Positions 57,606 to 64,000 of a stretch of DNA of 64,000 nt are shown in pieces. The first letter of the stretch is position 1, and each line of letters begins with the position of its first letter. The notes beneath the pieces were generated by a model. It worked only from the letters and a program-made list of their open reading frames with translations, searched no databases and had not been told where the DNA came from. The stretch lies in the NCBI GenBank assembly GCA_963556195.1, contig OY744537.1, forward strand, positions 15,618,743 through 15,682,742, read 5' to 3'. The DNA is from Sepiola atlantica. Lineage: Eukaryota > Mollusca > Cephalopoda > Sepiida > Sepiolidae. Position numbers and translations under genes: made by a program.

Positions 57606-58595
57606 GTGTTCTTTTTCTTCAAGAGTAATGCAGAAAAGACATATCGATTCTTTTAGGAGTGAGAAAGAAATACAAGCTAACCCTTATGGGGTAATATCAA
57701 AACACAAACCATCCCTTTTGGGAGTAATTCAAAGACACAAATCGATCCGTGTGGGGTAATCCCAAAACGTAAACCGCGCCTTGTTGACTACTTCAGAAAC
57801 ACAAATCGATTCTTTTTAGGGTAACACGGAAACATTAAACTATGACATTGTGTAATTCCGGCACATCAACAGACCATTTTTTTTGTAATGCCGAAACACA
57901 ATATCTATTGCAAACAATTTATTGTACCTATTAAATCAACACAAGTTACAATAGTTGGAGGTAATTGCAGGCACCTACCTTTCCCAATACTGTGAGTGAA
58001 TTAGGAAATATAAAAAGCCTAATAGTTCAATTCAATTCATTTGTTCGGTCTGCAACATTGCCTGCATGTGTCTGTGTGATGTGATGTTTACGTGTGTTCT
58101 TAATTGTATACATCAACCATGCTAACACAAAAGAAAAGAAAAAAAGAATAAAAACAGAAGTACTTTTTTTTGGTCACCGTTGTTGTTTTCTTGTTGTTGC
58201 GTTTTCTTGGTTTTTAATTTTTCTTTTTAAATCCAAGAAAGAAAGGGTAAATGTCGAATGTGCACTGACTGGCCGGAGAAGTCCTGTTTCTCACGGCTGG
58301 TGAGAATGTGGACGCCGAGCAGGAGGAAATTCTTCGCTAATTTCAAACGCCAGAAACACAAGAAGAAAACAAAAGGGTGAAGAATTTTGTTTTAATTTAT
58401 TTATTTCTACTTAGCCGAAAACACTATTTATATTTCACTCGCGAGGTATTCGTCTATATCGAAGAAGGTGGCAGGAAATAAATGTGCCAAAAATATTTGT
58501 TTGAGACACTATTCTGTTCATAGATTTTACTCGACATTAGTTAACAATTACACATTGTCCCACTCCCCTAAAATAGTACTTTGTTTTCCTTGCTG
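57606..58595. other. Unassigned DNA with imperfect short repeats
   Basis: aacacaaaccgatcc..tttgggg-type segments of about 45 bp recur from about 56830 to 56950 and 57650 to 57900 (for example ggggtaat(a/c)..aaaac(g/a)caaac). A diffuse degenerate tandem family; no gene. Confidence 0.4.
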
Positions 58596-58599
58596 TTTG

Positions 58600-58601
<2 letters not shown>

Positions 58602-58670
<69 letters not shown>

Positions 58671-58996
58671 TAAAAGAGGGTAGTGCAGTATTAGTGCAGT
58701 TCCAACGAGAGAAAGGTATATATGTAAAGGAGTAAGGCTACCAACATTTGTAGAATGTATTTTTTCTCAACATTTATTTATTATTTTGTTGTTTTACCAT
58801 TTTATAATTTTATATTTTTGTTGTTTTACCATTTTATAATTTTTATTTATAATTTTTGTCGTTTTACCATTTTATAATTATAATTATAAAATGGTAAAAC
58901 AACAAAAATATAAAATTATAAAATGGTAAAACAACAAAATAATAAATAAATGTTGAGAAAAAAAACATTCTACAAATGTTGGTAGCCTTACTCCTT

Positions 58997-59068
<72 letters not shown>
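58602..59068. repeat. (TA)n-flanked ~270-bp palindrome
   Basis: TA tracts 58602-58665 and 58999-59068 bracket two inverted arms. Left arm 58728-58868 (aaaggagtaaggctaccaac...) and right arm 58880-59000 match closely. Inside each arm, ttgttgttttaccattttataatt is itself repeated two to three times. No ribozyme core. Confidence 0.9.
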
Positions 59069-59073
<5 letters not shown>

Positions 59074-60377
59074 GGAAGTTTCTCAACCATTAAAACTATA
59101 TTTAAAAAAAAAACAAAAAAAAACTTATAGTCCCAAGTCTTCCAGTGGAAAATCACTCATGTAAGTCAATTTATTTTTTACAGTTATTATATTAGTTTGT
59201 TTCTAACACTATTTTAAGGGATCATCAGTTGTTTACCATGAAATCTTAATTTGGTGTTTGAATCCTTTTTAGCTGCTTGTTATTCTTCTTTATTTTCTAT
59301 GTGATGTCTTTAAGTGGAGATTCCTATTCTGTTGATAATATTGTAACCTAGAAACCAACGAGCTACTTCCGGACATTTTTACCTTTTTTATATTTACCAT
59401 TGTCACGCGCTCGCCGCCGTCGTCCCGACAAAGGCTGCGTATGACAATATATAAGTAGATAAGTGATGCGAATAAAAATTTAATAGAATGCAAAACTCCC
59501 AGGATGGAACTTTTTCACAAATTCGGATGCCTGGATTACCTTCAACCCATCACTTTGCACTTGCTTCATACTTTCAATCCTCGGATTTGTTTAAACGATC
59601 TTTCTTCAATGGTGATGATTTTCTTTGCATATTTTTAACGTTTTAAATTGTGTTTAGTTTCATGTCTTTTATATTTTTATATTTTCAAGTGTTTGCATTA
59701 CAGTAAATGTTACTGACTTAACTGTGGAATTTCCTCTGATGATAAGAGCATATCTTTGAAAATCCATGCATTAAGGAAAGGAAAATAGTTTTAGTTTATA
59801 CTAGCTGGACCCGTCCACCGGCGTTGCCCGGGAGAAATATAAAAGAATACATTAAAATTTGTCAACATCCGACAGAACGTACACATTTAATATTTAGAAT
59901 AATTGTCGGTTTAGAATTGTTGAAGTGTGAAAGAAGGAAGAAATGAATGAATGAATGAAGGAGACGCGGCTGTACGAGTCTTCCTGGCTATCCCATGGTA
60001 CCGGTATTTCTTAAACACCCGCTCTATCTATGATAATGAGCACTTTTAAAATTAAAGAGCCCTATTAAATCCAATCCCCCTTTTGCTATCTTTGTATAGA
60101 AATTCCATTTTTTGTGAGGAAAGAAAAAAGAAAAATGAGTATGCCTCCCGAGCACTACTAAAACACATAAATATAATTAAAGAGATCTGCAGAGCACTAA
60201 TAAACCATGTGTGTTCGAAGAGAAATGATGATATTCACAATAGTTAAAGTACTACCTATTTTAAAGTACTACCTATTACATTGATTTTTTTTTAAAAAAA
60301 ATCCTGCCCATAATCCCCCTTCCCTTCCTCCCTCGTAGGTCAAAGTTTAACAATGTAAAAAAAAAAATGTGCGTGTC

Positions 60378-60446
60378 GACTGGGTTCGAACCCTACAGAT
60401 CTTGATCTAAGATCTACAGCGATAACCACTTAGCCACAAAAGCGAC
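60378..60446 (-). tRNA. tRNA-like segment inside the Helitron-like element
   Basis: Minus strand A box TGTGGCTAAGTGGTTATCGC and perfect B box GGGTTCGAACCC (60387-60398). Between them is a strong hairpin (AGATCTT...AAGATCT) in the anticodon-arm position. Spacing is right for Pol III, but the acceptor stem does not close well and the central hairpin is too long. Likely a pseudo-tRNA captured by the element. Confidence 0.5.
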
Positions 60447-60941
60447 TAAAAAACCTATTGAAAAATAGGTTAGTAAAACTAAGCATGTAGCTGGCATGCG
60501 TTTTATATTACGATCCGAAAGGCGACCAAATGTTGGGTCCACCAGTCACACGTTTTGGGTCATTCTATACGAAGAAATAGATGCTTTTTTCCAATTGTTG
60601 GATATTATGTGTGTGAAAGGTGTAGGATTCAAGAAATGTCAGCTGTATGCAAGTCTGTCTCGTAGCTTCGTGTATATTGACTTAATTCGGAAGTCGAGTC
60701 ACTGAAGAAATTGTAGCCGCCATGTTGAATAATGAAACACTGCAAGGAACTATGTTCGTTAATTGCATTCTCTAAAAACTGGAATGAGCATAAATGTATA
60801 CGTAATGGGTAGAAATAACGTAATCTGATATTCTCGAAAATCAGCGAGATTAGCGGGAGCTTCCATTAAATGTGTGCGTAATATTTTGTATTATGTAGTA
60901 AATTAATAGCAGACAAATCGTAAATATTAACGGACACTTTT

Positions 60942-61226
60942 TTGAAAAGTAGGCGTTGTTTATTAGTTCCCGGTGTAAATGGGGAGAGTGTCAGTACTGA
61001 AGTATTAGGGGGGAAAGCTTTTACTACCACCTATATGGAGTATGTTTTGAGGAGAGTCGAAGATGGTGGGTCGAAAGTAATATTTAGTGTTAGCTGGAAA
61101 ATAATAACAAATTTACTAAAACACGCTCGAGTGAACAAGTGTAATATAGTGATGAGTTTAGTAGCATGTGATGCATGTGGTTATTATCCTCTTCTTCGAG
61201 AAGGTACAGGGGAAAAATCGTCTTAA
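60942..61226 (+). CDS. Unknown 94-codon open frame
   Basis: The frame begins MKSRRCLLVPGVNGESVSTEVLGG and contains KVIFSVSWKIITNLLKHARVNKCNIVMSLVACDACGYYPLLREG. It looks less repetitive than other frames here, but I recognise no domain. It lies antisense inside the Helitron-like element, near its 5' end. Could be chance, or a captured exon fragment. Confidence 0.2.
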   Translation: MKSRRCLLVPGVNGESVSTEVLGGKAFTTTYMEYVLRRVEDGGSKVIFSVSWKIITNLLKHARVNKCNIVMSLVACDACGYYPLLREGTGEKSS

Positions 61227-61410
61227 CTTTATATATTAGATGAACCTTGTTTGAAGAATTGATGATTAAATAAATATTGCATTTTATAATTTTTTTATTT
61301 TCATCACTTATCTACTTAGATTATTTCTCTATCTTGTATATCGAGCTTTGACTATTCAAGATAGGATATAATTTAGAGATGTAATCTTTATCTTTATTTT
61401 CATATTTCAC

Positions 61411-61419
<9 letters not shown>

Positions 61420-61455
<36 letters not shown>
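61420..61455. repeat. (TA)n microsatellite
   Basis: TA tract at the left edge of the ribozyme-like unit. Confidence 0.95.
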
Positions 61456-61458
<3 letters not shown>

Positions 61459-61492
61459 GTTGTTTCGAATCGTGTGACTGGCCTATATTGTT

Positions 61493-61545
61493 TCCTTTCA
61501 TACTGATGATTGCAGTGTAGCATGAAAAACATGTGTATATTGGAA
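61493..61545 (+). ncRNA. Hammerhead ribozyme-like motif
   Basis: CTGATGA (61503-61509), stem II TTGC-AGTGTA-GCAT (61510-61523, three pairs plus U-U), GAAA (61524-61527), then AACATGTGTATATTGG. A short CATA/TATT stem I is possible. A B-box-like gtttcgaatcg lies about 25-30 bases upstream. Same family as 16913-16965. Confidence 0.45.
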
Positions 61546-61574
61546 AATTTGAAAATAATATTTATTCATCAATA

Positions 61575-61638
<64 letters not shown>

Positions 61639-61655
61639 CATGTATATATATGAAA
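61575..61655. repeat. (TA)n microsatellite
   Basis: TA tract between two hammerhead-bearing modules. Confidence 0.97.
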
Positions 61656-61675
61656 TAAACTAAACACACATCATG

Positions 61676-61733
61676 GCTGTCCGCATTATGAATTATTTCG
61701 ACCTAGATAGGTCTCATCAGACGCATACACAGC
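61676..61733 (-). ncRNA. Type I hammerhead ribozyme motif, left arm
   Basis: Minus strand CTGATGA (61714-61720); stem II GACCT-ATCT-AGGTC, perfect 5 bp (61700-61713); GAAA (61696-61699); short stem III (AU/AU plus one mismatch). Stem I is formed by ATGCG-ACA against TGT-TGCGT, eight pairs including G-U with one internal mismatch. All core bases conserved. Confidence 0.7.
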
Positions 61734-61782
61734 CACATTTCAGAACTGAATAATTCAGAGATTATTCAGTTCCGAAATGTGG

Positions 61783-61840
61783 CTGTGTATGCGTCTGATG
61801 AAACCCATCTAGGTCGAAATAATTTATAATGCGGACAGCT
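61783..61840 (+). ncRNA. Type I hammerhead ribozyme motif, right arm
   Basis: Plus strand CTGATGA (61795-61801); stem II ACC...GGT, three pairs, ends mismatched (61802-61815); GAAA (61816-61819); stem III AUA / UAU with 3-base loop (61819-61821 with 61825-61827); cleavage-position A (61828). Stem I ATGCGGACA (61829-61837) pairs with TGTATGCGT (61786-61794) at eight of nine positions. Stem II is weaker than in the left arm. Confidence 0.7.
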
Positions 61841-61944
61841 TTAATATGTGGTAAGTTTATTTCTTTTAAATTTATTTCTACTCTGTTAACAAGTCCATTG
61901 AGCTCTCTTACTCGGATTCCCATCGAAACCATTCAACTCTGCTC

Positions 61945-62094
<150 letters not shown>

Positions 62095-62162
62095 CAAAAT
62101 CTACTTATGTGATATATATCAAATAATTAAGAATACGATTCCATTTCTCTCTCTACCACTAG

Positions 62163-62235
62163 GAAGTTCTTGGCTCAGTTGGTAGAGCGTCGCACGTCGA
62201 TCACTGAGGTCCCGATTTCTTACTAGATAGTCGTA
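62163..62235 (+). tRNA. tRNA-like segment (pseudo-tRNA)
   Basis: cttggctcagttggtagagcg is a textbook A box and D arm (62168-62188). The B box (ggtcccgatttc) is degenerate and the acceptor stem does not close. Probably a tRNA-derived SINE head next to (TA)n. Confidence 0.5.
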
Positions 62236-63510
62236 GAGACGACAAAACATGTGCCTGTGTAGTGTATGTTATACATATATGAGTTAAATTATCTCTATTT
62301 TAGATTTATAAGCATTAGGTCAGAAACGAGATCATCGTGCATGATATGTTTTATTGATATGAAACTATAGATAAAAAAATAACTAAATAATGTGTTTATA
62401 GAGATTTTCTGACAACCGGGAAGGTTCATACTGGAATGGTCCGCTTGTTTGAACTGTAAAAATCATAAATAAAACAGTGATTCATTTTGGTCATAAAGTT
62501 TTATGACCTTCCTGTATGCCCCTTGAAAACAGTAATTCTTTATTTATCACGTTGTTAACGTAATTTGAACAAAGACCACACAGAATATTCATAGTAATAA
62601 TGTTTGCTAAACACAACCGAGTATGTTACAAAAGCTACTAGGCAAAAGTAAGAGTGTACGCCTTCACTTAACAATATCAGTTCTTTTTAACGTATAGTGG
62701 AATGAGTAGGTCACAAGTTACCATTACAAGTTCCTTTGATTTTTACGTGCACTAGTTCAAAATTCGAACTAAAAACCTGAGTGGTTATGAATAGCAATCG
62801 AGACTAATAGAGGTATGTGTTATATCTTCATCGAGTAATCCATATTTTTGTCCCTGTGTTAATTTTACGGTAAATATAACGAATAAAAATGTGCGTGAGT
62901 GTGTTTGCTAAAAATATAAAAAAAATCTGTAAAAGGGGTGAATATAGAACTCATTGCAACTCTGATTGCGACTATGGTACCGGCGATGTTTATTACGTTG
63001 GAAATATCTACATCAGTGATGACCACCATGACGCTGGAATCCATAATCTCTACTACAGTCGATTAACGTAACAGGGATAACATCCACGTCGACTAAACTG
63101 AAATTATCTCTTATAAAAAATAAAGTTTAATATAAAAATAAAGGAACGCAAACGATTTGCAAGGATTTCGCTACAAGTCACATTAGACGCCATCTTGAAA
63201 TACTCCTTTTCCAGAAAGTAACCTGTGATTATATTTCGATATTACGTTTTATACTATTGAAAACCGTTGCGTAATAAACTGTGTAATACATATGGCGGTT
63301 ATATTAGACCCCATCCCGAGAAAAGAGAGTTTGAATGCCTACTGGAGAGAGTTTGAATGTCTACTAGAGACCATCCTCTAGTGTATTGGTCTCTCTGTAT
63401 AATAGTTTAATAAGACAACCTGACATGAGAATACTTCACCCTACAAGTAAACCCTGACCAAATATTCAAACTAACATCGTATTCTAAGCCCAAATAAGAT
63501 CTCCTCGACA
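62236..63510. other. Unassigned DNA
   Basis: No recognised gene. A short local duplication (gagagagtttgaatg(c/t)ctact(g/a)gaga) lies at 63325-63370. Confidence 0.35.
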
Positions 63511-63524
63511 CGGCTATACACTGT

Positions 63525-64000
63525 TTAATACGCAGCCATCGTATCGTTGTTATACCCTAACCCAATACACAGCCATCGTATCATTCTTATACCCTAACCC
63601 AATCCACATCCATCGTATCATTCTTATACCCTAACCCAATACACAGCCATCGTATCATTCTTATACCCTAACCCAATCCACAGCCATCGTATCATTCTTA
63701 TACCCTAACCCAATACACAGCCATCGTATCATTCTTATACCCTAACCCAATCCACATCCATCGTATCATTCTTATACCCTAACCCAATACACAGCCATCG
63801 TATCATTCTTATACCCTAACCCAATCCACAGCCATCGTATCATTCTTATACCCTAACCCAATACACAGCCATCGTATCATTCTTATACCCTAACCCAATA
63901 CACAGCCATCGTATCATTCTTATACCCTAACCCAATCCACAGCCATCGTATCATTCTTATACCCTAACCCAATACACAGCCATCGTATCATTCTTATACC
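63525..64000. repeat. 37-bp satellite array, running off the window
   Basis: Unit CCCAATACACAGCCATCGTATCATTCTTATACCCTAA, about 13 copies to the end. Units alternate AATACACAG with AATCCACA(G/T), and the T form recurs every fourth unit, suggesting a 74-bp dimer and a 148-bp higher-order unit. Each unit junction reads CCCTAACCC. The array continues beyond 64000. Confidence 0.97.

Larger units (their letters stand above)
59801..61240 (-). mobile_element. Helitron-like element, 1440 bp
   Basis: On the minus strand it starts TCTAATATATAAAG (5'-TC after host A at 61241) and ends with a CCGG-GCAACG-CCGG hairpin, a TGGA-CGGG-TCCA hairpin and CTAG before host T (59800). These are Helitron ends. It lacks a visible Rep/helicase, so it is non-autonomous. 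A tRNA-like segment (60378-60446) and a 94-codon frame of unknown nature on the opposite strand (60942-61226) lie within. Confidence 0.75.
61674..61845. repeat. Palindrome with a hammerhead core in each arm
   Basis: Left arm 61674-61752 (atggctgtccgcattatg...) and right arm 61759-61842 are inverted copies with few mismatches. The junction (gaactgaataattcag / agattattcagttc) is almost continuous. Whichever strand is transcribed, the RNA contains one sense core and one antisense core, so the full palindrome would fold as a long hairpin that competes with ribozyme folding. Confidence 0.9.

Noticed and set aside
62163..62235. Functional tRNA genes among the tRNA-like segments
   Set aside because: A/B boxes are visible, but acceptor stems do not close and anticodon arms are irregular; most lie within or next to mobile elements.
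63525..64000. Telomere at the window end
   Set aside because: The repeat unit is 37 bp with a single CCCTAA; it is not a TTAGGG array.

Overview
This is a eukaryotic, almost certainly animal, genomic window with no convincing host protein-coding gene. Simple sequence dominates: there are roughly two dozen (TA)n tracts, plus CT/GA, TAG, GAA, TTC/TTA and other microsatellites. The rest is largely transposable-element debris: broken LINEs, a Ty3/gypsy relic, Helitron-like non-autonomous elements, MITEs and fold-back elements, and a SINE family whose 5' head is a piece of U2 snRNA. Overall composition, TA density and repeat mix suggest a mollusc, plausibly a cephalopod. That taxonomic guess is inference, not proof. 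Most long open frames here are translations of microsatellites or antisense frames of repeats.

Layout. 0.7-4.1 kb: a 384-bp mariner-like MITE, then a run of palindromic modules separated by (TA)n tracts. 4.5-6.0 kb: a complete U2-SINE with a 12-bp target duplication, a LINE 3' fragment and a second U2 fragment. 6.9-8.87 kb: a 26-bp satellite of about 76 copies. 9.2-10.3 kb: inverted and dispersed repeats. 11.96-12.48 kb: a decayed LINE C-terminus. 13.3-14.0 kb: two U2-SINEs in tandem sharing a target duplication. 15.8-18.2 kb: microsatellites and ribozyme-like modules. 20.4-22.0 kb: a hammerhead-type ribozyme motif and two direct ~312-bp units, each with its own hammerhead-like core. 24.4-25.0 kb: a 20-bp tandem array. 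26.6-29.9 kb: the largest element, a minus-strand Jockey/CR1-type LINE with a nested U2-SINE and several inactivating lesions. 31.3-34.2 kb: Helitron-like elements. 34.9-41 kb: another U2-SINE, LINE ends, fold-back elements and a 35-bp tandem array. 43.9-45.0 kb: a gypsy relic. 45.1-46.1 kb: a polypurine block. 48.5 kb: a full U2-SINE on the plus strand. 49.8-50.5 kb and 59.8-61.2 kb: more Helitron-like elements. 57.0-57.6 kb: a second copy of the LINE 3' end. 61.5-61.85 kb: three more hammerhead-like cores, two of them in the arms of one palindrome. 63.5-64.0 kb: a 37-bp satellite running off the window.

The most interesting signal is the repeated association of three things: (TA)n tracts, palindromic or tandem modules, and type I hammerhead ribozyme cores (CTGA[T/A]GA, stem II, GAAA, short stem III, cleavage base, stem I). 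At four loci the core follows a tRNA-like B box by a few tens of bases. This resembles tRNA-headed, ribozyme-bearing retroelements (schistosome Sm-alpha-like SINEs, retrozymes, Penelope-type HHRs) more than any ordinary SINE. I could fold these only by eye; covariance-model searches and RNA evidence are needed.
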